A stretch of 64,000 nt of DNA from CBDHFQ01 sp965262565 (GCA_965262565.1 CBDHFQ010000026.1:323594-387593), one strand, 5' to 3'; positions 1 to 8,873 are shown, numbered from the stretch's first letter. Made by a program: numbers and translations. Notes: generated by a model from the sequence alone, not told the origin.

Positions 1-465
1 TACGGTTCTACAATTAGCTTCTAAGGCTATAGATTCCCATTCCTTTGATATTTCTGCCAAAAAATCATCTCCTGCTGATGCAGACTCATTTGTACGCTGA
101 TCATTTTCTCCTCCATAATACCCCACCGCAGAGGCAGAAATAAATACCTTGGGAGGTCTTTGGACAGTATTAATATAGGTGACACAAGCTCTGGTAGGGT
201 CAATTCTACTTTCCCTAATTTTAAATTTGTATGCTTCTGTCCATCTTTGGTCAGCAATTCCCACGCCTGCCAGGTTTACCACAACATCATACAATCCTAT
301 CCCCAGAGGCATTTCCTTACCATTCCATTTCAAATAAGTCACATAGGGATTCTTAGACTTCCTTTGACTTCTACTTAAAATGTGTACGTGATGCTGATCC
401 TTACTTAATAAATCAGTTAGCTTTTGGCCAATGAATCCTGAACCACCTGAGATTAATACATTCAT
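1..465 (-). CDS. SDR39U1/YfcH-type NAD(P)-dependent epimerase, partial
   Basis: The reading frame opens at an ATG (complement of 463-465) and runs off the left edge, so only the first 155 residues are present. It begins MNVLISGGSGFIGQKL, a Rossmann glycine-rich motif (GGSGFIG) at the extreme N-terminus. It continues with VVNLAGVGIADQRW at about residue 67 and VFISASAVGYYGG at about residue 115. Those three blocks are typical of the TIGR01777 (YfcH, SDR39U1) branch of extended short-chain dehydrogenases, including the S-A-S-A-V-G-YYG segment that carries the catalytic-type Tyr. The substrate of this family is not established. The family is usually about 300 residues, so roughly half is missing. 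It is transcribed divergently from the aminotransferase at 603. Family call is firm; function unknown. Confidence 0.85.
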   Translation of the reverse strand, partial: MNVLISGGSGFIGQKLTDLLSKDQHHVHILSRSQRKSKNPYVTYLKWNGKEMPLGIGLYDVVVNLAGVGIADQRWTEAYKFKIRESRIDPTRACVTYINTVQRPPKVFISASAVGYYGGENDQRTNESASAGDDFLAEISKEWESIALEANCRTV

Positions 466-602
466 ACGACTAAATCTTATACTTTTGATCAAGTATGTTT
501 ATACATAAATACAGTTTACGATGGAATGTTATAGCATAAAAGACGATTTGTTGACTGAGATTAGTAATTTTGATTGAAAATCAATGACTAGAATTAATTT
601 TT

Positions 603-1667
603 ATGAGCTTACTTCTGACTCCCGGGCCTGTAACTGTACCTGATTTCGTATTACAAGCTATTCAGAATGATGTAATTCACCATAGAAGTCAAACATTTTA
701 TCAATTTTATGAAGGGCTGCTAAGTGGTCTGAAATATTTGTTCCAAACTGATCAGAGAGTATGTACCATGATCAGTAGTGGTACGGGCGGAGTAGAAGCA
801 GCTATGTATAGCCTCTTTTCAGAAAAAGATGAAATACTGATCCTCAATATGGGAAAATTTAGCTCCAGATGGGTAGAATTTGCTGAATTGTTAGGCTGTA
901 ACGTTCATGAAATAAAAAAAGAATGGGGAAAATCCGTGCATAAAGAAGAAATTTTGGAAAAACTTTCGATCCATCCCCACATTTCAGGAATAATTTTAAC
1001 CCACTGCGAAACTTCTACAGGAGTAATTATTGACTTAGAAGAAATAGCTTTTGCAGTAAAAAATATTTATCCTGAGTGTTTACTGGTAGTTGATGGGATT
1101 ACAAGTGCAGGTGCAGTCCCTTTCTATTTCGATCAATGGAATATTGATTTGGCCATTACAGCAAGCCAAAAGTCTCTGATGAATCCCGCTGGAGTAGTTT
1201 GCTTTGCAGTTAGTGAATTATGTCTACTTAGACTAAAACCCACTAACACCTCCGATTATAGAAACCTATTCTACTATGTCAAGATGGCGGAAAAAAATTC
1301 GTTTCCCTATACTCCCCCTGTTCAATTATTATTTGGCATTAATGCAGCCTTAGCATATATCCGAAAACATACATTACCCGTTATTTGGAACACAGCTCAC
1401 TTAAGTTCAATGACCTTTAAATCAGGGTTAGTAAATTTAGGCGGAACCATTTTCCCAGAGAATGCTTCAGATTCTTTAACCGCCTTTTATATTCCTCAAA
1501 AAAATGTAAATGACATCAAAAAAGAATTAGAAGTATCATATGATATCATCATTTCAGGAGGCCAGGGGCATTTAAAGGGCACTATATTAAGAATTTCCCA
1601 TATGGGTCTGGCCCAGAAGCCTCAAATGAACATAGTACTAGACGCACTAAAAAAAATCATTTCCTAA
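603..1667 (+). CDS. Class V PLP-dependent aminotransferase (alanine-glyoxylate / phosphoserine aminotransferase-like)
   Basis: This 354-residue protein opens with LLTPGPVTVPDFVLQA, the signature start of the AGXT/serine-pyruvate branch of class V (fold type I) aminotransferases. Asp164 in VVDGITSAGA is the expected partner of the PLP ring nitrogen. Lys190 in ASQKSLMNPAG is the expected Schiff-base lysine. SSGTGGVEAA near residue 60 is the phosphate-binding loop. Length fits the family (350-400). Class V members act as alanine-glyoxylate, serine-pyruvate or phosphoserine aminotransferases and these cannot be separated by eye. A fused SerB-SerA enzyme lies at 25.3-27.2 kb and no separate serC is visible in the window, so a role in serine synthesis is possible, but that is inference. 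A TAATTTTG element at 565-572 could be part of its promoter. It converges with the next gene, with one base between the stop codons. Confidence 0.85.
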   Translation: MSLLLTPGPVTVPDFVLQAIQNDVIHHRSQTFYQFYEGLLSGLKYLFQTDQRVCTMISSGTGGVEAAMYSLFSEKDEILILNMGKFSSRWVEFAELLGCNVHEIKKEWGKSVHKEEILEKLSIHPHISGIILTHCETSTGVIIDLEEIAFAVKNIYPECLLVVDGITSAGAVPFYFDQWNIDLAITASQKSLMNPAGVVCFAVSELCLLRLKPTNTSDYRNLFYYVKMAEKNSFPYTPPVQLLFGINAALAYIRKHTLPVIWNTAHLSSMTFKSGLVNLGGTIFPENASDSLTAFYIPQKNVNDIKKELEVSYDIIISGGQGHLKGTILRISHMGLAQKPQMNIVLDALKKIIS

Positions 1668-1668
1668 C

Positions 1669-2202
1669 CTAAACGGGTTCACTATGGGGATGTAAGTAAT
1701 GATTAAACACAACTTCCTCTTCTTCCTTCTCGGAATAGTGGTCTGATTGTTCCTGTTCAGCTACATAATGAGCTATTAAGTTCATGACATCTTTTCCTGG
1801 CTCTTGATGAGCAAATTTTTTCAATTGAACCGACTCCACCATAGATCTTAACATAGAATCCAATTTCATTTCTCTTAGATATTTTTTATATCTTGTAAGA
1901 ATCCATGACTCAAGGATATACTCTATCCTTTGAACAAGAAAATGAGGAAAGAAAGCAGACAAAAATCCTAGTAGATGTCCTAAAAAATATAATACAGGGG
2001 CATACCATACAGGAGATACGTTACGCTTGCGGAGTAAATTATGCAAAAAGGCGGTATGTCTGGCTTTTCTCTCTCTCAGCATTCGGAGACTTTCATTTCC
2101 GATGCCTAGCTGACGATACCATCCTAATCTCATTCTCTCCCGTGCGTGAAGATCCTGAATAAAAAATTCGGTTCGTTTTTTGATATCTATACTGGAAGAC
2201 AT
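1669..2202 (-). CDS. COQ7-like ferritin-fold protein with lost metal ligands (tentative)
   Basis: This 177-residue protein has no obvious signal peptide. Its layout resembles COQ7/demethoxyubiquinone hydroxylases: HARE at residues 19-22 where COQ7 has HAGE, an arginine-rich helix ending RHTAFLHNLLRKR (about 48-60), a hydrophobic stretch PVLYFLGHLLGFLSAFF (about 69-85) like the COQ7 membrane-association helices, then RIEYILESWILTRY (92-105) in place of VEEVIxEHY. Glu22 and Glu98 are kept. The second-helix ExxH would read KARH (46-49), so its Glu is replaced by Lys, and the fourth-helix His is Arg104. A diiron centre therefore looks unlikely. Bacteroidota use menaquinone, so ubiquinone synthesis is not expected. 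The C-terminus is acidic and His-rich. It could equally be an unrelated helical protein. Confidence 0.4.
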   Translation of the reverse strand: MSSSIDIKKRTEFFIQDLHARERMRLGWYRQLGIGNESLRMLRERKARHTAFLHNLLRKRNVSPVWYAPVLYFLGHLLGFLSAFFPHFLVQRIEYILESWILTRYKKYLREMKLDSMLRSMVESVQLKKFAHQEPGKDVMNLIAHYVAEQEQSDHYSEKEEEEVVFNHYLHPHSEPV

Positions 2203-2372
2203 ATATATACAGAGTTTAATTTAAGAACAAAGTTACAAATCTTTCAGAAAATTATGAAAAAACAATAACTAACTAAATATATAAAAAACTTAATGCATTA
2301 ACCAAGTTTCCTTACGCATCCGTACAATCTATGGTTGAGGTATAAAGACTTTATTTAACTTGAATATTAAAT

Positions 2373-5150
2373 ATGAAAAAGCTCTTGCTATTGATACTCA
2401 GTATCATCTCATCTGGAGCATTAGAAGCTCAGCTAGGAGAAGAATTTGCCAGCTATTTTGAAGAAGCTTATCAAACATACCGGGATGTTCCACCAGGTGT
2501 ATTGGAAGCGGTAGCTTACACGAAAACACGTATTCAACATTTAGTCCCAAGAGTGGAAAGCTGCCAAGGCTTGCCCTATTATGTAACAGTTATGGGATTA
2601 GTAGAAGATGGAAAAGGGTACTTTAAGAATACTTTAGATCAGATTGCGTCTATTTCTGGTTATCCTAAGGAGGAAATTAAATCTGATCCAAGAATTTGTA
2701 TACTTGCCTATGCTGCTGCTTATACCAAGCTTAAATCTGACAAATCTATTAGTGCAAGAAGCGTATCAAATCATGAGCCCATTTTATCCGATTTAAGTGA
2801 AATCCCCGAAGATGGTTCTGCCCATAATAATTTTGCTCATGATCAGGAGTTTTTCTCTATTCTTAGGGAAATCGAGCAGCCACATACTCACAGCCGAATC
2901 GGAATTAGACAATCTTTTGATTATGGAGCTATTTTTGGAGAGACAACATACCAGATTTTAAGGTCTCCATCTGTTACCATCTCTCCGAATGGCATTCGAA
3001 ATATTGATGGAATTGAATATAAAGCTCCTCAGGGATTAAGAACAGCTAATTGTACGTCAACAAATAATGCGACTGATTATGTAGGTGCAGTATGGGTACC
3101 TGCACATCCTAACAATTATGGATCAAGAAATGGAGTTGATATCTCACACGTAACTGTTCACACAATTCAAGGATCATATGCAAGTGCCATTTCGTGGTTC
3201 AAACACAGTGCAGCACGTGTTTCTGCCCATTATATCATTAGAGCCTCTGATGGTCAGGTCACGCAGATGGTCTGCGAAAAAGATAAGGCCTTCCATGTCA
3301 GAACCGATAATGATAAAGCAGTAGGTATTGAACATGAAGGATTTGTCGAGGATGGATTCGTTTGGTACACCCAGAAAATGTATGAAAGTTCTGCTAAGCT
3401 TGTACAGGACATCTCCAGGAGGAACGATATTGATCCCAGGATGATCTTTGCCGGCCCGGGAACCAGGAAAGTAAATCCGCTCTCTAATGAGTGCTATCGC
3501 ATTAAGGGTCATCAGCATTTCAGGGATAATACGCATGTAGATCCGGGTGAATTCTGGGACTGGGATTACTATCAACGATTAATTAATGGAACTCCTAATA
3601 TCCAACGATTTACTTCTAACAAAGGGGAAATATTCGATTCAGGTGGAAAAACCGGAGCATATAAAGAACTTGAAAGACAAGCTTATCTCATTGCACCGTC
3701 GAAAGCAAGCTCTATCAATCTGGAATTCGCATCATTTGAACTCGAAGGAAACAGTCAACAAGCTTTCGATTATCTTTTAGTGTATGACGGAGAAGGACCA
3801 AATGGAAGATTAATAGGCAAATATACGGGAAATCAACTTCCACCTAATGCGATCGCAAATAGTGGAAAAGCATTTATAGAATTTAGATCGGATTGTAAGG
3901 TGAATGGAAGTGGCTTTCATATTAAATACACCTCCACGAAAAAGGGAGGACAATGTCCTGTTCCCGAAGATTTAACCGTCAATAATTTATTACCTATGGC
4001 CGCGACCCTTTCATGGAAAGCAGCAACATCCGCGGACCAATATCAGGTATATTATCGATCAAATCTCGCAGATCCCTCATGGACCAGATTAGCTACAGAC
4101 CAAACTTCAGTCACAATTACAGGTTTAGCTGCGGGAAATTTGTATGAGTGGCAAGTAAGGTCCATCTGTAATAATGATACTTCCGGATGGGTGGGTAGTA
4201 ATTTTAGAACCAGGGCCATCAGTCGAAAAGGATCTCCATTTAATATTAGAATTACCCTGGCAGAAGGATATTTTAGAGATTCTGGAGGGAAAAGGGGAAC
4301 TTATGTGGACAATGAAGCATACATTTACACTATAATTTCTCCTTCTCAAAAGCCTATTAAAATTACATTCAGTGAATTCGACACAGAAAATGATCTGGAT
4401 ATCCTGACTATATATGATGGAGCGAACACAACCAGTTCAGCTGTTATTGGCCTTTATTCTGGATCTGAAATTCCCGAGACAATTACTTCTTCTGGAGGAG
4501 CATTAACATTTAAATTCACTTCTGATAATCGAACGGTAAAAGAAGGCTGGTCTGCTTACTGGACCACAGTAAATGACGGATCTTCGAACGGAGGGGATAC
4601 AGGAAATAATGGAAGTGGAAATCCGGATAATAACCCAATTTCACCTCCTATTTCGTCTACTCAACTTGACCCCAAACTCAATTTTTCCTCTAGCTCTCCA
4701 AAGACTGAAATTCCATTAAAAGATAAATATACTTCAAGCTTTTTGCTCTCCTTTAATGACATTGACAGAAGTGGAAGAGGATTAGCTAACAGATTTTACA
4801 GTGTTGCAGAAATAAACAGTAATGGCTTTTCAGGAAATCCTAATGTAGGCTTCTTATATGATGATTTTAATGGTGGTTTATCTTCTGGCTGGCAAACTGA
4901 GTCGGGAAATTGGCGCGTGAATAATGGTATTCTACAGCAGGTTAACCCCAACGAAGAAAATGCCAATATCTATACCCCTTTGACTCAAAATGGTAATGAA
5001 ACCTATTTGTATCATTTCATCACCAGGATGTCTGGAAAAGGCAAGAATAAAAGAGTTGGCTTTCATTTTTTCAGTGATAACCCGACGCAGGAAAACAGGG
5101 TAATTCTTATTTTGTATGGTTTAGAAATGCTTCTTCAGGAGATAAAGTAG
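2373..5150 (+). CDS. Secreted N-acetylmuramoyl-L-alanine amidase with CUB and FN3 modules, 5' part of a frameshifted gene
   Basis: This 925-residue frame starts with a signal peptide (MKKLLLLILSIISSGALEAQ). Residues about 30-110 resemble a lysozyme-like transglycosylase domain, but the usual catalytic Glu position reads AYTKTR. An Amidase_2/PGRP-type domain follows (about 232-405) with zinc ligands His263, His380 and Asp390 spaced as in AmpD, and Glu320 in GIEHEGF as the catalytic acid. Next come a CUB-like domain (about 411-522), a fibronectin type III domain (about 528-612), a second CUB-like domain (about 622-734), a Gly/Asn/Ser linker, and the first of two related beta-rich modules (from about 776). 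The last 19 residues are out of frame: one base seems to be missing at 5098-5100, and the true protein continues in the frame ending at 6472. It would act on peptidoglycan outside the cytoplasm. No T9SS sorting domain is visible. Confidence 0.88.
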   Translation: MKKLLLLILSIISSGALEAQLGEEFASYFEEAYQTYRDVPPGVLEAVAYTKTRIQHLVPRVESCQGLPYYVTVMGLVEDGKGYFKNTLDQIASISGYPKEEIKSDPRICILAYAAAYTKLKSDKSISARSVSNHEPILSDLSEIPEDGSAHNNFAHDQEFFSILREIEQPHTHSRIGIRQSFDYGAIFGETTYQILRSPSVTISPNGIRNIDGIEYKAPQGLRTANCTSTNNATDYVGAVWVPAHPNNYGSRNGVDISHVTVHTIQGSYASAISWFKHSAARVSAHYIIRASDGQVTQMVCEKDKAFHVRTDNDKAVGIEHEGFVEDGFVWYTQKMYESSAKLVQDISRRNDIDPRMIFAGPGTRKVNPLSNECYRIKGHQHFRDNTHVDPGEFWDWDYYQRLINGTPNIQRFTSNKGEIFDSGGKTGAYKELERQAYLIAPSKASSINLEFASFELEGNSQQAFDYLLVYDGEGPNGRLIGKYTGNQLPPNAIANSGKAFIEFRSDCKVNGSGFHIKYTSTKKGGQCPVPEDLTVNNLLPMAATLSWKAATSADQYQVYYRSNLADPSWTRLATDQTSVTITGLAAGNLYEWQVRSICNNDTSGWVGSNFRTRAISRKGSPFNIRITLAEGYFRDSGGKRGTYVDNEAYIYTIISPSQKPIKITFSEFDTENDLDILTIYDGANTTSSAVIGLYSGSEIPETITSSGGALTFKFTSDNRTVKEGWSAYWTTVNDGSSNGGDTGNNGSGNPDNNPISPPISSTQLDPKLNFSSSSPKTEIPLKDKYTSSFLLSFNDIDRSGRGLANRFYSVAEINSNGFSGNPNVGFLYDDFNGGLSSGWQTESGNWRVNNGILQQVNPNEENANIYTPLTQNGNETYLYHFITRMSGKGKNKRVGFHFFSDNPTQENRVILILYGLEMLLQEIK
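5098..5100 (+). other. Frameshift site: one G missing in a G run
   Basis: In the upstream frame this reads GAA AAC AGG GTA and runs into a stop at 5150. Adding one G gives AGG GGT AAT TCT TAT, so the protein reads ENRGNSYFVWFRNASS. The second copy of the same module, in the downstream part, reads PNRGSSYLVWFRHSS at the equivalent place. The internal repeat therefore fixes the break to this G run almost to the base. It may be a real mutation, a sequencing or assembly error, or a slippage site. I see no classical -1 heptamer here. Confidence 0.85.
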
Positions 5151-6472
5151 AGATTTATGAAACGAGGAATAATAAATTTGACCTCAAGGTAGCAAGATCC
5201 TTCAGACTGGATGATGATAGAGCATATGATATTAAAATTATATACAATCCCAGGAAAGGAAGAATAGAAGTATATATAAATAATCGATTTGCTGCCTCCT
5301 GGGTAGATCCCTCACCAATAAGATCGGGAAAAGCCATTTCTTTTAGGTCCGGTGGTTGTTACATGAGCATTGATAATTTCACCGTATTTCAAGCCAGATC
5401 CAGAGCTGAAAGAATTTCTATAGGCAATGGCAATCAAAATCAGGTCAGGACCAATGGATTTCAGGTAGCCTCTCTTATAGTAGATAGAAACATTCGCTGG
5501 TCCCCTGTGAGTTTAAATAGTACAGAATCCACGCGTTCTGATATCATTGCAGATAATTCTCCACCACAAAATTCTGGATCTACTGGACAGAATAGTGGAA
5601 ATGCTGAGACTCCTCCATCAAAAGATGTTCAAGAAAATATTTTTTCTAAAGAAGTATATTCGGATGACTTCACCATCACCTTACCCCAACAAAATACTTA
5701 TTACATGGTAGCTCAATTTGATGGTGCCAAGTGGTCCGCTAATGCTAATACAGGTTTTTTTTATGAAAATTTCGATTCTAAAGCACTTCCGATAGGATGG
5801 AATATAGCTTCTGGCAGTTGGGCAACCAATAATGGCTACTTGCAGCAAAGTGATCTCAATGCATCAAACTCCAATCTATACAGCAATTTCTCCCAAACGC
5901 TGAGTCAAGAGTATCTAATCCATACCAAAGTAAGGTTATTAGAAACAGGCTCCAATGTTCGATTCGGATTGCACTTTCAGGCATCTGAGGGCAGGAGTCC
6001 TAACAGAGGAAGCTCATATCTTGTCTGGTTCAGGCATTCCTCTAAAGATAAGGATCTTGTTGAAGTATATAGAGCTAATGAAAAAGGGCTACCATTAGCA
6101 AATGCGTCTTTTGTGGATCTGCAGCCTAACGTTTGGTATGAAGTAAAAATCCAATATTCTCCGTTGACAGGGATAATTAGTGTATACCTGGATAATCAGA
6201 GAGTACTGTTTTGGAGAGATACTCAGGTACCTATTTCAAGTGGTAGTTTTCTTTCCTTTCGGACGGGAAATGCTAAAGTCCAGTTCGATGATCTTATTGT
6301 ATTCAGGCAGGCTACTGGAGATAACATCAAAATTACAGTGGGCAATACGGAAAATGACATGATTCAATTTCGGAGTATAGGAGATCAAGCGGCTGCCAGA
6401 TTGTATACCACGTATCTTAAATCCGATGGAAGTTGGGCCCCGATAGTATATGATGAAACCAGAATCCAATGA
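5099..6472 (+). CDS. 3' part of the frameshifted amidase: rest of module A and all of module B
   Basis: This stretch is open from before the break at 5099 to the stop at 6472. Its first in-frame ATG is at 5363, but that lies in mid-domain (GGCYMSIDNFTVFQ) and is not a convincing start. It completes the first beta-rich module (up to about 5390) and contains a second full copy (about 5640-6310). Both copies share a [YF]xxF(N/D) GW(Q/N) SGxW start, NNGxLQQ, xRFGLHF / xRVGFHF, a YxVWFR block, (V/I)xVY(L/I)(D/N)N, (S/A)xSFR(S/T)G and a (I/F)D(N/D)(F/L)xVFxxA end. These features suggest LamG- or concanavalin-like jelly rolls. There is no signal peptide, which fits its being a downstream fragment. 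If rejoined, the protein would be about 1,366 residues. The last ~45 residues match no sorting domain I recognise. Confidence 0.75.
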   Translation, partial: GNSYFVWFRNASSGDKVEIYETRNNKFDLKVARSFRLDDDRAYDIKIIYNPRKGRIEVYINNRFAASWVDPSPIRSGKAISFRSGGCYMSIDNFTVFQARSRAERISIGNGNQNQVRTNGFQVASLIVDRNIRWSPVSLNSTESTRSDIIADNSPPQNSGSTGQNSGNAETPPSKDVQENIFSKEVYSDDFTITLPQQNTYYMVAQFDGAKWSANANTGFFYENFDSKALPIGWNIASGSWATNNGYLQQSDLNASNSNLYSNFSQTLSQEYLIHTKVRLLETGSNVRFGLHFQASEGRSPNRGSSYLVWFRHSSKDKDLVEVYRANEKGLPLANASFVDLQPNVWYEVKIQYSPLTGIISVYLDNQRVLFWRDTQVPISSGSFLSFRTGNAKVQFDDLIVFRQATGDNIKITVGNTENDMIQFRSIGDQAAARLYTTYLKSDGSWAPIVYDETRIQ

Positions 6473-6492
6473 AAAATACCTGGCTTATACTT

Positions 6493-6519
6493 AAATACCC
6501 TCGCTCAGGGGAGTATTTT
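6493..6519 (+). terminator. Candidate rho-independent terminator after the amidase gene
   Basis: The arms AAATAC (6493-6498) and GTATTT (6513-6518) pair, and CCC/GGGG between them can extend the stem with a one-base bulge. A short T run ends the element. It lies about 20 bases after the stop at 6472. Confidence 0.45.
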
Positions 6520-6638
6520 CCACTTTGGTTCTATTCCTTGGTTTGGCATCCATCCTTAACTTACACGAATCGTTTAAATAATAAAGACGTCAATTTAGCA
6601 TAAGAAGTCATGTCAGTGCAAAACATTGGCGCGAGAGA

Positions 6639-8084
6639 CTAAACATCACTCGCGTCTTTTTCCTTTTTATAGCTATCTAATATACTATTTCTCAGTGTAT
6701 CTCTTAATTTCCAAAGTTGCTCGCTGATACCTACTTTATATATGTGTGGGTGTAAGAATCTTTTATGCTCAGAAGTTAGTTGCTGTAATCTATTTGTAGC
6801 GTAGGCCGCAGCTTCACTTATCCCCGCTAACGCTCCAGATAACTCGCCATTCACTAACACTGGCTCTAAAAGTAATTCATGCTCATATAATGCGCAACGA
6901 CTAAATTTTGTTTTTTCATATGGATGATAGATTAAATCGATCCAATCCTCTTCCCTCAGTCCTATGCCATCAGCATAGAAGTACCCCATTTTATCTATGA
7001 AACGAACAACCTTCTTTTCTCCTGGCAAGGTAGTTTTCGCCATATGATCAGATAATTTCATTACTTGCCTGTCTTGAATGGAAGCTAGCTTATACACTCC
7101 ATCTAATGTGGCATCTGGTTTTGCAGTGATCAAATTAGTACCTATACCGAATACATCAATAGGTGCATCTTCTTCCAATAAACTTTTGATCACATATTCA
7201 TCTAATTGGTTGGAGGCTGCAATTTGAACATAGGATAGCCCGGCATCATCCAGCATGGCCCTCGCTTTCTTACTCAAATATGCTAAATCACCTGAATCCA
7301 ATCTTATTCCTAGCAGTCGGTTACCTCTTTCTTCCATTTCTTTCCCTACAATAATTGCATTAGGAACGCCAGAATGAAGGGTGTCATAGGTATCAACTAA
7401 TAATACACTCGATTCGGGATATGCCAATGTGAAATTTCTAAAGGCATCTAATTCACTCTCAAAAGATTGAATCCAGGAATGCGCTTGGGTTCCGCTGACT
7501 TCCAACCCAAATTTCATTGCACTATGGACATTTGAAGTAGCATTTACACCTCCTATTACCGCCGCCCGACTAGCATGTATACTTCCCAACCCTTGTGCTC
7601 TGCGCATCCCAAAATCTATTATAGCAGCTTCAGGCCCTACAACTTGCCTAATTCTCGATGCTTTCGTTGCAACCAGAGATTCATAATTAAGGAGGTTGAG
7701 AATTAGCGTTTCCATAATTTGGCACTCTACCAGGTTCCCACTTATGCGAACAATGGGTTCAAGAGGAAATACCACCTCGCCTTCTCTCATGGCATAAATA
7801 GTTCCTTTGAATTCAAAGGATTTAAGATATTCCAAAAACTCATCGTCAAATCCCAAAGACGATAAATACAGCAAATCCTCCCGGTAGAATCTAAATTCCT
7901 TTATTACTTTGATTACATCTGCAAGACCTGCAAAGATGACATAACCTCCTTTAAATGGGGTATTTCGGAAAAAATAATCAAAGCTAACACGCTCAGTGTG
8001 CCTCTTCGATCTAAAATACCCTTGAGCCATAGTAAGTTCGTAAAAATCAAGATATAATTGGGAGTTGTAAATGAGCTGAGCCAT
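6639..8084 (-). CDS. pncB: Nicotinate phosphoribosyltransferase
   Basis: At 481 residues it has the expected family length. It starts LYLDFYELTMAQGYF, the hallmark N-terminus of the Gram-positive/Bacteroidota PncB type. It keeps DFGMRRAQG (about 159-167), ATSNVHSA, SGTQAHSWIQSF (about 198-209) and RLDSGDLAYLSKKAR (about 263-277), which form the phosphoribosyl and nicotinate site, plus DVFGIGTNLITA for phosphate binding. It makes nicotinate mononucleotide from nicotinate and PRPP in NAD salvage. pncA lies upstream on the same strand, 110 bases away, so the two consecutive steps probably share a transcript. A GC-rich inverted repeat (6630-6635 with 6649-6654) overlaps its stop codon and may act as a terminator. 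Confidence 0.95.
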   Translation of the reverse strand: MAQLIYNSQLYLDFYELTMAQGYFRSKRHTERVSFDYFFRNTPFKGGYVIFAGLADVIKVIKEFRFYREDLLYLSSLGFDDEFLEYLKSFEFKGTIYAMREGEVVFPLEPIVRISGNLVECQIMETLILNLLNYESLVATKASRIRQVVGPEAAIIDFGMRRAQGLGSIHASRAAVIGGVNATSNVHSAMKFGLEVSGTQAHSWIQSFESELDAFRNFTLAYPESSVLLVDTYDTLHSGVPNAIIVGKEMEERGNRLLGIRLDSGDLAYLSKKARAMLDDAGLSYVQIAASNQLDEYVIKSLLEEDAPIDVFGIGTNLITAKPDATLDGVYKLASIQDRQVMKLSDHMAKTTLPGEKKVVRFIDKMGYFYADGIGLREEDWIDLIYHPYEKTKFSRCALYEHELLLEPVLVNGELSGALAGISEAAAYATNRLQQLTSEHKRFLHPHIYKVGISEQLWKLRDTLRNSILDSYKKEKDASDV

Positions 8085-8194
8085 AAAATCTTAAACATGA
8101 AAAGGTGGAACTACTTTCAAATAAATGAATAGATGAAAGCAGCAAACAAAACCAGAAAAGGTAATTAACGAAAATTTTTCATTTTGAAAAGATT

Positions 8195-8743
8195 TCAGTT
8201 AGTCCCTAACTCTGAAGAATCTTTGAAAATTGCTCCTTTGGATTTCATTTCTTCGATAGCGTGTTCAGTATCTCCGGAATTCACATTTACTCCATCTATA
8301 GCATCATTAATGACAGTTACATTAAAGCCCTCAGCTAACGCATCTAATACAGATTCCTTCACACAATAATCAGTTGCTAAACCTACCACCGTTAATTCGT
8401 CGACCTCCTTCTCTAAGAGAAATTCCTTTAAATGAACATTGGTAGCCTCAAAAGCTGAATAACCATCATCCACATTTTCAGTCCCCTTAAGTAATATGAC
8501 ATTAATATTTTCATCATTTAAGGCATCATGGAATTGGGCTCCCTCTGTATCTCTCACACAATGGATCGGCCATTTCTCAAAATGGACTGAATTTTCAGGA
8601 TGCCAATCTTTGGAAGCAATCACTAATGGAAATTGATTCATCAACTGATTAATAACGGGTATGATTCTGTCACCCTCAGCTGTAGCTAAACTACCTCCAG
8701 GACAAAAGTCCTTTTGAACGTCTACAATTAATAAAGCTTTCAT
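8195..8743 (-). CDS. pncA: Nicotinamidase (pyrazinamidase family)
   Basis: I chose the ATG at 8743 because MKALLIVDVQKDFCPGGSL is the standard start of the family; the frame extends 9 codons further upstream but without family sequence. The 182-residue enzyme keeps the cysteine-hydrolase triad Asp8, Lys86 (LLKGTE) and Cys127 (ATDYCV). The metal site is Asp46, His48, His54 and His61 (SKDWHP, SVHFE, PIHC). It deamidates nicotinamide to nicotinate, the substrate of the PncB enzyme encoded just downstream. It is cytoplasmic with no signal peptide. Confidence 0.93.
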   Translation of the reverse strand: MKALLIVDVQKDFCPGGSLATAEGDRIIPVINQLMNQFPLVIASKDWHPENSVHFEKWPIHCVRDTEGAQFHDALNDENINVILLKGTENVDDGYSAFEATNVHLKEFLLEKEVDELTVVGLATDYCVKESVLDALAEGFNVTVINDAIDGVNVNSGDTEHAIEEMKSKGAIFKDSSELGTN

Positions 8744-8841
8744 AAGGACTGGATATTGATTTACTAACATTTTACACTAGCTCAGGTAACTGATAAAGGT
8801 AAAATAAAAATTCTATTAGTATCTGTTAATTAGGTAAATAG

Positions 8842-8873
8842 AAAGAGGTTGTCTCAGATGAGGCAACCTCTTT
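8842..8873 (-). terminator. Strong 14-bp hairpin, probable terminator of the LptC-PpiD operon
   Basis: Arms 8842-8855 and 8860-8873 pair over 14 bp (one G-T) with the loop AGAT. It lies 27 bases beyond the stop of the PpiD-like gene, on the minus strand, and before pncA. The T run is better on the plus strand. Its core GGTTGTCTC recurs in the hairpin at 51345-51378. Confidence 0.6.

Noticed and set aside
1905..2162. Open frame on the plus strand opposite the COQ7-like gene
   Set aside because: It lies wholly antisense to a better-supported protein and has no family features.
5363..6472. Independent gene starting at the ATG 5363
   Set aside because: The ATG is in the middle of a beta-rich module whose first half is encoded just upstream in the same frame, so this is the 3' part of a split gene.
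6630..6656. GC-rich inverted repeat at the pncB stop
   Set aside because: Stem is six to eight base pairs, lies partly in coding sequence and lacks a T run on the minus strand; too weak to list as a separate terminator.
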